DNA of 64,000 nucleotides from positions 2,542,001-2,606,000 of the forward strand of contig NZ_AP024861.1 in assembly GCF_024346755.1 (NCBI RefSeq), read 5' to 3'. Origin of the DNA: Vibrio aerogenes. GTDB lineage: Bacteria > Pseudomonadota > Gammaproteobacteria > Enterobacterales > Vibrionaceae. Shown here one piece after another: positions 33,503 through 42,952 of this stretch. The position numbers and the translations under genes are program-made. Below the pieces are notes generated by a model, which was not told where the DNA came from, did no database searches, and worked only from the letters and a program-made list of their open reading frames with translations. The number at the start of each line of letters is the position of its first letter. The first letter of the stretch is position 1.

Positions 33503-34885
33503 ATGAAAAAGACAAGAAATACCTTAGCTTTTGCCGTTGCCCTGTGCTGCGGTTCTCTGGCTTCCGCATCATCGATGGCAGCCTCATGCAGCGTTTCCTC
33601 CAATGTCTGGAGTAATGGATATACGCTGACTGTGACTGTTGACAGCGAAACCGCAGCTGTAGACAGCTGGCAGGCACAGTTAAAATTTGCGCAAACGCCG
33701 GATATCACCAACAGCTGGAATGCTGAGATTCAGTCATCCGGTAAAACTGTGACCGCATCGTCACTGGACTGGAACAGCCATATCGAAGCCGGTAACAACG
33801 TCACTTTTGGATTACAGGGCTCTTATGATGGCAGCTTTACCGCCCCTGACTGTGTGCTGGCCAGCAGCGGCAGCTCATCATCCGGTAATGACACCGGCAA
33901 CACTGGCGGTGATTCATCAGACTCGTCTGCCACAGTCCTGTCTCAGGATGGTAACCCGGTGCACCAGCGTTATAAATCCCAGAGAACAGAATGGAGCCAG
34001 AGCAAAGCAGATATTGTGCTTTCCTATCAGTATGACAATGGCGGCTGGCCAAAGAATCAGAAGTATGACAGTAAAGGCAGTGGCGGCAGTGGTAAAGGCA
34101 CCTTTGATAACGGTGCGACCACAACAGAAATGATTTATCTGGCTCAGGTTTACCGTGATGGTAAAAATACCAAATACCGTGACGCCGTCCGCAAAGGGAT
34201 GGATTATACTCTGGAAGCTCAGTACAGCAGCGGTGGCTGGCCTCAGTTTTACCCACTCAAAGGCGGCTACCATGATCATGTGACGTATAACGATAATGCC
34301 ATGAGCAGCGTCCTGACCATGCTTTATCATGCCAGCCGTAAAGATGCGCCTTTTGATACCGATATTTTCTCTGACAGTGACCGGGAAAAAATGAAAAAAG
34401 CCATCACGAAAGGCGTGGAATATATCCTCAAGTCGCAGTGGAAACAGAATGGTCAGCTGACCGTCTGGTGTGCTCAGCACGGCAAAGACGACTATCAACC
34501 GAAAAAAGCCCGTGCATACGAGCTGAAATCGCTCAGCGGCAGTGAATCGGTTGAAGTGCTTGGCTTTTTGATGACCCAGCCTCAGACCGATGAAGTGAAA
34601 AAAGCCGTCAAAGCAGGTCTGGCCTGGTTCAGCAGCCCAAATACTTATCTGGCCGATCATACGTATGATAAGTCTGTCGAAGAGAAAATTGTCTATAAAA
34701 AAGGCAGCCGGATGTGGTATCGCTTCTATGATCTGGACACCAACAAAGGCTTCTTCAGTGACCGGGATGGTAAAAAATATTATGACCTGATGGATATTTC
34801 TTCCGAGCGTCGCAACGGCTACAGCTGGGGCGGTAGCTATGGCGAGAAGATCATCTCTTATGCGAAAAAAGTCGGTTATTTATAA
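33503..34885 (+). CDS. Secreted CBM2-PL10 pectate lyase
   Basis: This 460-residue protein has a signal peptide ending SSMAA. Residues ~28-115 look like a CBM2 (cellulose/chitin-binding) module (CSVSSNVWSNGYTLTVTV...WNAEIQSSGKTVTA), with a disulfide spanning the module (Cys at both ends). A Ser/Gly/Asp linker follows. From ~150 comes a PL10 (alpha/alpha)3 catalytic domain with the hallmarks YQYDNGGWPKNQKYD, TFDNGATTTEMIYLAQVY, YSSGGWPQFYPLKGGYHDHV and YNDNAMSSVL. It cuts pectate by Ca2+-dependent beta-elimination while attached to cell-wall cellulose. An intrinsic terminator follows. Confidence 0.9.
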   Translation: MKKTRNTLAFAVALCCGSLASASSMAASCSVSSNVWSNGYTLTVTVDSETAAVDSWQAQLKFAQTPDITNSWNAEIQSSGKTVTASSLDWNSHIEAGNNVTFGLQGSYDGSFTAPDCVLASSGSSSSGNDTGNTGGDSSDSSATVLSQDGNPVHQRYKSQRTEWSQSKADIVLSYQYDNGGWPKNQKYDSKGSGGSGKGTFDNGATTTEMIYLAQVYRDGKNTKYRDAVRKGMDYTLEAQYSSGGWPQFYPLKGGYHDHVTYNDNAMSSVLTMLYHASRKDAPFDTDIFSDSDREKMKKAITKGVEYILKSQWKQNGQLTVWCAQHGKDDYQPKKARAYELKSLSGSESVEVLGFLMTQPQTDEVKKAVKAGLAWFSSPNTYLADHTYDKSVEEKIVYKKGSRMWYRFYDLDTNKGFFSDRDGKKYYDLMDISSERRNGYSWGGSYGEKIISYAKKVGYL

Positions 34886-34922
34886 TGGCATTCAGCGTCT
34901 GTTGAACTCGTTCAAATCCTTC

Positions 34923-34948
34923 AGGGGCACATCATGTGCCCCTTTTTT
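34923..34948 (+). terminator. Rho-independent terminator of the PL10 gene
   Basis: GGGGCACA (34924-34931) pairs with TGTGCCCC (34935-34942), followed by six Ts. Confidence 0.92.
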
Positions 34949-35000
34949 AGATGGATAAGCATTGTTTTACCGACATGGGCTTTTAACCCATATAAAAATG

Positions 35001-36422
35001 CTATACATGGCGTCCCGGAGTGGATGACGGATTGTCCAGCATATGTAAATCCTTACCCGGATCGATGACCGAGTTTTGTGGTTCAGAGTAGCCTTTTCTG
35101 AGCAGCAGCCGCTCCTCAATGATACCACCCGATTTCGTCAGTACATCACCCGTCCACGGCACGTTGAGCGGGGTATCGTGAACAAACATAGCTGAAGACT
35201 CTTCTTTATCACTGATCGCCCAGTGGCACATCGATAATCCAAGCCGGTCGACAATCTCATACCAGTCTTCGTTATTCTCCCCACATACTTCACCATCACC
35301 ACTCGGCTCTGAATGGCCGTATTCAGAAATAAAGATCGGCACATCCTGCGCCCACGTTTCTAGTTTCGCTTTCAGATGATCGTGGCAGTTGGTTGGATCG
35401 GAGCATGAACCATAATAGTGGAAAACATACATCACATTAAATGCATTCTCCCCTTCCAGTGGCTGATCAACGGCTTCATCGACTTCCTGAGAATAATAGC
35501 CGGTCCCCACCAGAATCAGGGCATTTTCATCATTGTTCCGGATAACCGGAATAACTTCTTCGGCATAGGCTTTGATGGTGTCCCATGACTGATCAACCGG
35601 TTCATTAAAAATTTCGTAAATCACATTGGTATGGCCACTGTATTTCTCTGACACATCGCCGAAAAATGTTTTCGCTTCTTCAAGATATTCATTGGCATCA
35701 TGGGAATGGAAATCAATCACCACATATTGTCCTTTAGCGGTGGCAGCCTGCACAATTTTATCTACCTGATTCATACACAACGCCGGATTATCATAGTATG
35801 AATTCTCATAATTCCAGGTTTCTGTATTATCGGCAGCTATCGCCGCACGAATAATCGGGGCTTCCAGCTCAGTCGCAACTTTGTCACAAACATCAATACC
35901 TGCAACACCTTCAGTATCCCAGTAGTCGGATAAATCGACCTGACTATAGCTATGATTGGACCAAAACAAGCTTAGGCCACAGAGTTGGATTTGCTCATCA
36001 TGCTGGTTATAAATCATTCGTGGGTTCTCTTCGTGGCTGGCATCTCCCAAACGTAATGCACCATGATACGCATGCGGTGTTTCCCCGGTTGAGCCACCAC
36101 TCAACGGCTCGCCATTGAAGTAAATTTCAACCGGCTCACCCTCAAATGAGGCTGCAATGATTTCACTGGGGTCCATACTGAGCGTCGAAAGCGTGAAACC
36201 AAAATCTCGTTCGGAAGTCGGAATACCGACCAGTTCATGAATAATCGTTTTATCATCATCTTCCAGATCGACATTCACCCAGCCACCTTCAATGGTTACG
36301 GAGGTTTCTGTTCTTAAACTGCCTTCAGTTACACTCGTATCAAAAGCGGTATATTCAATCAAAACCGAGTAATCTTCATCCGTGACATAATTTACTTTAC
36401 CAACATAATTTGTTTTCTTCAT
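35001..36422 (-). CDS. GH5-family glycoside hydrolase (cellulase-like) without a signal peptide
   Basis: This 473-residue protein has an N-terminal ~130-residue beta-rich region (CBM-like; WVNVDLEDDD, FEGEPVEIYFNGEPL). It is followed by a GH5 barrel with the acid/base Glu in NVIYEIFNEPV and the nucleophile Glu in PIFISEYGHSE; IQLCGLSLFWSNHS and FDFHSH-like VVIDFHSHDAN also match the family. The ATG has GGAG 8 bases upstream. No signal peptide is seen (MKKTNYVGKVNYVTDEDYS), which is odd for a wall-degrading GH5 with many Cys. It may act on imported oligosaccharides, leave by a non-classical route, or have lost its 5' end. Confidence 0.8.
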   Translation of the reverse strand: MKKTNYVGKVNYVTDEDYSVLIEYTAFDTSVTEGSLRTETSVTIEGGWVNVDLEDDDKTIIHELVGIPTSERDFGFTLSTLSMDPSEIIAASFEGEPVEIYFNGEPLSGGSTGETPHAYHGALRLGDASHEENPRMIYNQHDEQIQLCGLSLFWSNHSYSQVDLSDYWDTEGVAGIDVCDKVATELEAPIIRAAIAADNTETWNYENSYYDNPALCMNQVDKIVQAATAKGQYVVIDFHSHDANEYLEEAKTFFGDVSEKYSGHTNVIYEIFNEPVDQSWDTIKAYAEEVIPVIRNNDENALILVGTGYYSQEVDEAVDQPLEGENAFNVMYVFHYYGSCSDPTNCHDHLKAKLETWAQDVPIFISEYGHSEPSGDGEVCGENNEDWYEIVDRLGLSMCHWAISDKEESSAMFVHDTPLNVPWTGDVLTKSGGIIEERLLLRKGYSEPQNSVIDPGKDLHMLDNPSSTPGRHV

Positions 36423-36934
36423 ACCTTGTCTCCAACAGACGTTCAGTTAAGCGGTTACAAGGGATCCCATGCACCAAAAAAACGGCAATGTGGAGAAACA
36501 GAACGGGATCCCAAGCGGTACATCGTCATCATCGACAACCACACCTTCAAAGAAAGCGCAGAATCCGGATATTGCCCAATCTGTTTGACATAAAACCCAA
36601 TCTATTTGACATAAAAAAAGCACCTTTGTGAGACAAAAACCGAAAACCGGCATCATTATTGTGCTGATTGTCACTGCGAATGACGTACAGCGAAGCCCGG
36701 AAAAATTCCAGCAAACGGTGGACAACATTGATTCAAATCAATTTTCAGGCTCTAAATATCCCTGCAAATTTTTGGCTTTGTTCACAAATTGACCTCATCA
36801 CAAGTGATGATTCTCGCATTTGATGCCCCTCTGTATCGCCACATGTCCCCCGGAAGAGATAAAATACATCCTGAATATTGTTTCATCGATGAATATATAT
36901 TCAAAACAATCATCATCTGACGAGGATAATAAAA
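36423..36934. promoter_or_regulatory. Divergent region GH5 / GPH transporter with 21-bp tandem repeat and KdgR-like site
   Basis: CCCAATCTGTTTGACATAAAA (36575-36595) repeats immediately at 36596-36616 with one substitution, a period of two DNA turns. Each unit carries a TTGACA-like -35. The upstream part holds two GGGATCCCA-like words near 36462 and 36508. Just before the transporter, TGAATATTGTTTCAT (36872-36886) has a good right half of a KdgR operator. ATCACAAGTGAT is a 12-bp palindrome near 36796. No gene is supported. Confidence 0.45.
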
Positions 36935-38296
36935 ATGAACCCTACACATGGAATGACACTCAGAGAAAAATTTTCCTACGGATTAGGTGATACATCGGCC
37001 AATATTTTTATGGGCATGACCATGATGTTCCTGACCATCTATTATACCGATGTCTTCAAACTCAATCCCGCCACGATGGGAACCCTGTTCCTGATCACCC
37101 GTATTATTGATGCGGTTTCAGATCCGTTAATCGGCATGATTGCTGATAAAACCAAACATAAATACGGCCGTTACCGCCCCTGGCTGCTCTGGTTCGCGGT
37201 TCCGTATGGCTTGTCCTGCGCGGCCGTGTTTTTTACACCCGATCTGTCTGAATCCATGAAGACGGTCTATGCTTATGTCACTTATATCAGCCTGGTACTG
37301 ACCTTCTCTTTTGTGGTTGTTCCCTATGTTTCATTGTTGGGGGCAATCTCCAATGACCATGATGAACGCATCGCGATCAATGCCATCCGTTTTTCTCTGG
37401 CAAAATGTGCTTATGTCATCTGTGCCTTGTTTGTTCCGACGCTTCTCGCACTGTTTGATAATAAAGTGGTGGGTTACCGGTTCATCATGTGTGGAATTGG
37501 TTTACTGTGTACCGTGCTTGTCCTGATCTGCTTTTTTAATACCGAAGAACGCTATACCCCGGCGCAGGAGGATATCCCCTTTCCGGATCAACTCCGCGCA
37601 TTAATCAAAAATGATCAGGCATTGTGTATTTTCAGTGCGCAGGTTTTCAATATGATCATGAATACCCTGAAGTTCGGCGCGCTGGCCTATTATGTCAAAT
37701 ACGCTTTAGGCGGTTCTGACGGCAATGTTTCTTTTCTTCTGACCGCAGCATCCATCTGTGGCATTCTGGCACCGCAACTGACCAACTATCTTCTGAAAAA
37801 CCGGATTATCGGACGATTGCGCTTATTGGTCTGGAGTCAGGTCATTGGTGGTGCCATCCTGCTGGCCGGACTCTCCGGCAAGGATTCATTTGCTTTCATT
37901 TGTGTCGTATTCCTGATCTCAACCGTCTGCGTTGAATTAATTGCAGCCATTGTCTGGGCCACCATTCCCGACTGTGCCGATTATGGGTATCAAAAGGATA
38001 AAGTACACATCAGCGGCATTATCGGCGGCGGATTGCTGTTCTCAACCAAACTCGGCATGGCCATCGGTGGTGCGCTGATGGGGTATGTGCTGGCTTTCTA
38101 TCATTACGATCCGGCCACAGCCACCCACTCCACTCCGGAGCAGGTTTTTGGCTTTGAGCTTCTATTTATCTGGTTACCGGCCATATCCATGATGATATCC
38201 GGTGCCATCTTCCGTTTTTATCACCTGGACGAGCATTCAAGTGAACAATTCAAGTCAGAGCTAAGCGAGATACATCATGAAAAAACTGTTGGTTAA
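36935..38296 (+). CDS. GPH-family (MFS) sugar:cation symporter, probable oligogalacturonide transporter
   Basis: This 453-residue, 12-helix protein of the glycoside-pentoside-hexuronide:cation symporter family has the N-terminal signature LREKFSYGLGDTSANIFMGM. The loop DAVSDPLIGMIADKTKHKYGRYRPWLL contains the family's conserved Asp and Arg residues. GAGGA precedes the ATG. Members beside pectate lyases (e.g. TogT) import oligogalacturonides. It overlaps the following glycosidase gene by 20 bases, so the two form an operon, with a KdgR-like half-site upstream. Confidence 0.85.
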   Translation: MNPTHGMTLREKFSYGLGDTSANIFMGMTMMFLTIYYTDVFKLNPATMGTLFLITRIIDAVSDPLIGMIADKTKHKYGRYRPWLLWFAVPYGLSCAAVFFTPDLSESMKTVYAYVTYISLVLTFSFVVVPYVSLLGAISNDHDERIAINAIRFSLAKCAYVICALFVPTLLALFDNKVVGYRFIMCGIGLLCTVLVLICFFNTEERYTPAQEDIPFPDQLRALIKNDQALCIFSAQVFNMIMNTLKFGALAYYVKYALGGSDGNVSFLLTAASICGILAPQLTNYLLKNRIIGRLRLLVWSQVIGGAILLAGLSGKDSFAFICVVFLISTVCVELIAAIVWATIPDCADYGYQKDKVHISGIIGGGLLFSTKLGMAIGGALMGYVLAFYHYDPATATHSTPEQVFGFELLFIWLPAISMMISGAIFRFYHLDEHSSEQFKSELSEIHHEKTVG

Positions 38297-39611
38297 AAAA
38301 CGTCAATTCATCACCGAAGATCAGGAGCCGTTCTTTTTTACTGCCTGCACCGCATGGGAGTTATTCCATAAGCTGACTTTTGCAGAAGCGAAGCGTTATC
38401 TTGATAACCGGGCGGCGAAAGGATTTAACGTGATTCAGGCAGTGGCTGTCGCCGAGCTTGACGGGCTGAATACACCCAGCTACGAAGGGCAGCACGTCCC
38501 TTTTCACTGCATTGAAACCCTTTCAGTCAATGAGGCTTATTTTGATCATGTGGTCAATGTAGTGAACTACGCCAACTCAAAAGGACTCTACGTGGCACTG
38601 GTGCCGATGTGGGGGTCCTATATTGTCCCGACAGCGCAATGGGGCAATGATGTGCAGCCGATCTTTCATCAGGATAATGTGGTGCCATTTATCTCATATC
38701 TTGCAGACAAAATGCAAAATTGTGATGTGATTTGGATGATCGGGGGCGACCGGAGCTATCTCAAAGCAGAGCACAGAAAAGTGATGCGGCTGATGGCAGA
38801 CAGTATCCGGGCAGTCTGCGGGACTTCACAGCTGATTACGGCTCACACTCAGGGCGGCAGAAGCCTCTACGACATGCTTGAACAACCGGACTGGCTTGAC
38901 TTTCTCACCTGGCAAACCGGCCATATGGGTGCGGCTTATCCGTCATGGTATCCGGTTGAACATGACTATAACCGGCATGACATGCCCATCATCAATGCCG
39001 AGCCCTGCTATGAAGCACACCCGATCATGAATGAGTATACGTTTACCCGCTCGGATGGCGCATCACGGCATACCGATGCACAAATACGGCGGGCATCCTA
39101 CTGGAGTGTGTTTGCCGGCAGTGCCGGGATCACCTATGGCTGTTATTCCCTGTGGCAGATGCGCCGTGAAGAAGATGATGCGATTGAGGTGCCGGAAAGT
39201 GCCGCCGTCGCTTACCGGGGAGATACCATTCCATACTGGCATCAGGTACTCGATTATCCCGGTGCTTTTCAGATCGGTATCCTGCGGCGTTTTATCGACG
39301 GGTTGTATCAGCCAGAAAAACGGGTGCCGGCCAATGAACTGCTGCTCAGTGATAACCCGGCGGGTGAATCTCATGTCAGGGTGATGAAGCATGAAGCGGG
39401 AGAATGGGTAGCAGCCTATATTCCTGAAAACCAGAAAATCATCCTTGATGTCTCAGAATTTGGTGTGAACGGGTTTGAAATTTACTGGTTTAATCCGATT
39501 TACGGCATTACCAATAAAATGAGTGACGATATTACTGAAAGCCTGATCCTCAATATCACGACACCACTGAACCAGCATGACTGGGTGTTACTGCTTCAGG
39601 CCAAACCCTGA
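38277..39611 (+). CDS. DUF4038/apiosidase-like (GH140-type) glycoside hydrolase
   Basis: This 444-residue cytoplasmic protein (no signal peptide) has a TIM-barrel DUF4038 core (FFFTACTAWELFHKLTFAEAKRYLDNRAAKGFNVIQ; DVIWMIGGDRSY with an acidic residue; MPIINAEPCYE with Glu). A C-terminal beta domain (HEAGEWVAAYIPENQKIILDVS, GFEIYWFNPIYG) of the putative collagen-binding/DUF5060-neighbour type follows. Characterised relatives (GH140) remove D-apiose side chains of rhamnogalacturonan II; this copy may trim imported pectin oligosaccharides. It is translationally coupled to the transporter. Confidence 0.7.
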   Translation: MKKLLVKKRQFITEDQEPFFFTACTAWELFHKLTFAEAKRYLDNRAAKGFNVIQAVAVAELDGLNTPSYEGQHVPFHCIETLSVNEAYFDHVVNVVNYANSKGLYVALVPMWGSYIVPTAQWGNDVQPIFHQDNVVPFISYLADKMQNCDVIWMIGGDRSYLKAEHRKVMRLMADSIRAVCGTSQLITAHTQGGRSLYDMLEQPDWLDFLTWQTGHMGAAYPSWYPVEHDYNRHDMPIINAEPCYEAHPIMNEYTFTRSDGASRHTDAQIRRASYWSVFAGSAGITYGCYSLWQMRREEDDAIEVPESAAVAYRGDTIPYWHQVLDYPGAFQIGILRRFIDGLYQPEKRVPANELLLSDNPAGESHVRVMKHEAGEWVAAYIPENQKIILDVSEFGVNGFEIYWFNPIYGITNKMSDDITESLILNITTPLNQHDWVLLLQAKP

Positions 39612-39623
39612 AATCACTTTTTT

Positions 39624-39683
39624 TAAAATAGAATGCTATGAAATAGAGCGCTCTAAAATAGAATATTGTGAAAAAGAACGCTC
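39624..39683 (+). repeat. 30-bp tandem repeat (two units) after the glycosidase gene
   Basis: TAAAATAGAA... (39624-39653) repeats at 39654-39683 with five substitutions and no gaps; both units end in CGCTC. It lies just before the operon terminator. Confidence 0.75.
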
Positions 39684-39719
39684 TTAAAGAGAAGGTGCAA
39701 AAAAGCAGGTTCTGAATCT

Positions 39720-39760
39720 ACCCGAATACCTGAAGATCAATCATTCAGGTATTCGGGTTT
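39720..39760 (+). terminator. Rho-independent terminator of the transporter-glycosidase operon
   Basis: ACCCGAATACCTGAA (39720-39734) pairs with TTCAGGTATTCGGGT (39744-39758), a perfect 15-bp stem followed by Ts. Confidence 0.92.
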
Positions 39761-39839
39761 ATATCACATGGTCAAAGCTGCACAGTAAAAGCGATAGGTT
39801 AAAAACTACACCGTAAAAGCTACACCGTAAAATAAGCAA

Positions 39840-41459
39840 CTACACGGTAAAATAAGCAAGCAGCTTTCTTTGCTCATCGGCTTCGGATTCCAGATCATGA
39901 CTAATCTTGGTGCCATCCTGAATCGCGGTGACATTCTGATTAATCATGTCTACAGACATCGCAATATTTCTCGAAATTTCATCCGTGACACTGGTTTGTT
40001 CATCGGAAGCCGCAGCAACCTGAGTATTAAAATCAGAGATTTGGCTCATGCCGGACTTAATTTTTTCAAAGGCATCCATCACCTGCTCTGAAGTCTGCTC
40101 CGATTCCTGCACCAGCTCTAAATTCGCATTCATGAACTGATCCGCCTGTTCCGCCTGGGTTTGCAGCTTCAGGATAATTTCCTGAATATCGACCGTTGAA
40201 TCCTTGGTTTTGGTGGCCAGATTACGGACTTCATCTGCAACAACAGCGAATCCGCGTCCCTGCTCTCCGGCACGGGCGGCTTCAATCGCCGCATTCAGTG
40301 CCAGCAGATTGGTCTGCTCTGAGATCCCATGGATCACTTCAATCACAGTACCAATATCTGTCGAGTAATTTTTCAGCTGATTCACAATATCAGCCGATTC
40401 AGTCACGGACTCAGTGATCCGCTCTGAAATCGTTTTTGCCTGAATCAGGGCCAGATTTCCCTCGTCCACATAAGCTGTCGCCTGACCGGCAAAGTCTTTT
40501 GCCTGCGATGCATTCTGGCTGATTTCCTGCGCCGCACTTGCCATTTCGGTACTGGCTGTCGCGATCATTTCCGCCTGACTGAGGATATGTTCCGCATTAT
40601 CACGGGACTGTGTCATGTTCGCAGCCGGAGATTCGGAGTTGTGACTGACCAGATTGGCGACCTGAGTCAGTTTTGTCGTCATGGTATTAAACTGATCCGA
40701 AGAACGGTTCAGGCTATCAGCCAGCACACCAAGTTCATTGCTGCCCATCTCATCAACCTGCGTGGTTAAATCACCATCGGCCATCCGGGTAATGGCTTCT
40801 TTCAGCTGATAGATGGTCCGGGTCATATAACGTGAAATCATCAGTGCAATCACCGCCATGACCAGCGCCGCAATCACCAGTGTCAGAATCAGCATTTTAA
40901 TCGCCCGGCTGTGGATAACGTCAGCATATTCGCTGGCTTTTTCCGCCGATGCCTTTTCCAGCTCAGACAAATGAGTTAACAGGCCGGAATAATGCACGTA
41001 AGCCTGCAGAGAATCCCCGATAAAACGTTGTTTGGCTTGATCATGTTGCCCTGATGAAGACAGCTTTAACAGTTCGTCCTGCACCACCAGATAATCCTGA
41101 TAACGATGCTCAAATTCTGTCATCAGTTTTTCTTCTTCCTCGTCTGTACTGAATTGTTTGTATTCCTCCAGTGTGTCTGTGATTTGCTGCTTCTTCTGTG
41201 CAAGCAGCTCATCAGCCTTCCTGACTTCTTTGGGATCAGTCAGTATCATATGAACAGCTTCCAGATTTCTCAGATCTGCCGCCAGGCTTTTTAAACGCTC
41301 AACATTCTGAACGGCCGGCAACCAGTTGTCAGAAATGACCGTTGACTGCTGATTGATGGTACTCATCTGGGAGAGGGAAATGAGGGTAATGATAATGAAA
41401 ACCACAACAGGTACAGAGAACCCGGCGGTGAGTAAGTGGCTGATTTTTATATTCTTCAT
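39840..41459 (-). CDS. Methyl-accepting chemotaxis protein, four-helix-bundle sensor
   Basis: This 539-residue receptor starts at [13 protein letters not shown] (ATG 41459); the GGAAGG site is spaced correctly for this ATG, whereas the ATG at 41471 follows it with no gap. TM1 is at ~10-30, a 4HB_MCP periplasmic bundle at ~31-185 and TM2 at ~190-210. HAMP and the signalling domain follow, with the conserved tip [32 protein letters not shown]. The last codons and following bases contain three copies of a CTACACSGTAAAA-like word (39804-39860), a sign of slippage around the stop. Confidence 0.92.
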   Translation of the reverse strand: MKNIKISHLLTAGFSVPVVVFIIITLISLSQMSTINQQSTVISDNWLPAVQNVERLKSLAADLRNLEAVHMILTDPKEVRKADELLAQKKQQITDTLEEYKQFSTDEEEEKLMTEFEHRYQDYLVVQDELLKLSSSGQHDQAKQRFIGDSLQAYVHYSGLLTHLSELEKASAEKASEYADVIHSRAIKMLILTLVIAALVMAVIALMISRYMTRTIYQLKEAITRMADGDLTTQVDEMGSNELGVLADSLNRSSDQFNTMTTKLTQVANLVSHNSESPAANMTQSRDNAEHILSQAEMIATASTEMASAAQEISQNASQAKDFAGQATAYVDEGNLALIQAKTISERITESVTESADIVNQLKNYSTDIGTVIEVIHGISEQTNLLALNAAIEAARAGEQGRGFAVVADEVRNLATKTKDSTVDIQEIILKLQTQAEQADQFMNANLELVQESEQTSEQVMDAFEKIKSGMSQISDFNTQVAAASDEQTSVTDEISRNIAMSVDMINQNVTAIQDGTKISHDLESEADEQRKLLAYFTV

Positions 41460-42123
41460 GCGTAAATCCATCCTTCCAATGTGTCATATTCCACGGCTGG
41501 CGGGGAACATAAACAGGCTTCATCCTGAATTATTGTGTGCAGCAGTGCTGCGTATTGTAGACCGAAGCCCTTTCCATTTAAAACAGTGTTGCGCTCTATG
41601 TGACAGAATTTATTAATATTTATTAGAATTTATGATTATCAACTGACGGATTTATCAAATCGCGGGTTATTTTAACCTTATATGCGTCCTTTTTCGAACC
41701 ATGATAAAGTAAAATTATTGTTTGTTGGAACCCTTCTCTCATTTATAACCATTTTCTGCTTTCCGGGTACCTGCTAAAAAACATACAAATTTCATACCGG
41801 CAGACTGAATAAAAAACATGACATTTTTATGATGGAAATACTGCAAACAACGGTCCGGTAAGAGGACCGGATAAAGCTTTGCAGCGGGTCAAAAACCGTT
41901 TGCCGGCGCATCATCCCATGCATCATCCTATGCAACTTCCATGGCAGACTCATATGTGAGACACTTATTCGAATCTGGTGTATTGACATCGGATAAAATG
42001 CATATATACAAATTAATACCACACGCAAGAATCATAATAAAAGCACGCACTTTGCTCCAATATGCGTGCTTTTGTTTTCTTTCGTCTGGTCTGCTGTTAA
42101 TGAGTATTAAATTGAGTAACTCC
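41460..42123. other. Gene-free stretch with a hairpin before the HTH regulator
   Basis: AAAAGCACGCA (42039-42049) pairs with TGCGTGCTTTT (42063-42073), followed by GTTTTCTTTC, an intrinsic terminator about 50 bases before the regulator start. It either ends a small upstream transcript (possibly a regulatory RNA from ~41.8-42.07 kb) or attenuates the regulator. No protein gene is supported; an in-frame extension of the regulator through this hairpin is rejected. Confidence 0.5.
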
Positions 42124-42819
42124 ATGGATACAAATCAAGAGATAACGCCGCTTTTGCTGACGTACAGAGAACAAATTGATCAGTTTAAAGATCGGTTAAA
42201 AGCAGTGATGGGAAATGAATCCGTGCGCTCTTTTTCAAAGCGGTGCGGTATTTCAGAAAGCGTGATCAGAAAATATTTAAAAGGCTCTTACCCGGTCATG
42301 GACAAACTGCCCAAAATTGCGGTCGCCACCGGCATGAGCATGGGCTGGTTAATCTCCGGTTGCGAATCCGACTGTATTGCCGAAACATCCGGCGCAGGTC
42401 AGTTGTTGCCGCAGCGACTCAGGGCCCTGATGGGAAACCGGGATTTAAAAACGACAGCATCAGACTGGGATATCAGTGTCTCCACACTGCAAGCCTGTCT
42501 CGATGGTGCCGTTCCCAGCTTATATATCGCCAGCCGGATTGCCGCCGCAGAGCGAATTTCTCTGCAGTGGCTGGCGACAGATAATGACGACACAAATCCC
42601 CTGTCTGCCGCTGTCACGACTGAGCAGACAGCTCAGGCCGTCAATACCACCGTGCTGTCCCGCGCCATCACGAAAGTGGATTGTCTGTGTCAACAGCACC
42701 ATTTCACGCTGGAACAGGAGAAAAAAGCTCAGGTCATCGCTCTGGTATACCAAATGCTGCTGAACCCGGAAAAAATTGATGAATCGGTCTATTTTGAAAT
42801 CATAAAACTGGCATCCTGA
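42124..42819 (+). CDS. HTH (XRE/CI-like) regulator with two HTH-like segments
   Basis: The chosen start is MDTNQEITPLLLTYREQIDQ (ATG 42124, 231 residues; weak ribosome site). Residues ~18-75 form a CI/XRE-type HTH (RLKAVMGNESVRSFSKRCGI, VIRKYLKGSYPVMDKLPKIA) followed by GMSMGWLISGCE, as in Vibrio phage-repressor-like proteins. Residues ~93-150 repeat the pattern in a degenerate form (RLRALMGNRDLKTTASDWDISVSTLQACLDG). The C-terminal ~60 residues are helical. It lies alone after a terminator hairpin and converges with the phosphodiesterase gene. Targets are unknown. Confidence 0.65.
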   Translation: MDTNQEITPLLLTYREQIDQFKDRLKAVMGNESVRSFSKRCGISESVIRKYLKGSYPVMDKLPKIAVATGMSMGWLISGCESDCIAETSGAGQLLPQRLRALMGNRDLKTTASDWDISVSTLQACLDGAVPSLYIASRIAAAERISLQWLATDNDDTNPLSAAVTTEQTAQAVNTTVLSRAITKVDCLCQQHHFTLEQEKKAQVIALVYQMLLNPEKIDESVYFEIIKLAS

Positions 42820-42952
42820 CAAAAATCAGCGCCACACAACGGGAACCGGCTTGTCCTGCCACCCGGTGCACATCTTTTTCTCTTCCGGGCGACGCTGTAT
42901 CGCACCTCTTTAATGTACACTGTTCTGTAAACGAATACATTGTTCCTCACCA

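Noticed and set aside
41941..42123. 61-residue N-terminal extension of the HTH regulator
   Set aside because: It would run through an intrinsic terminator hairpin (42039-42073) and has no ribosome site.
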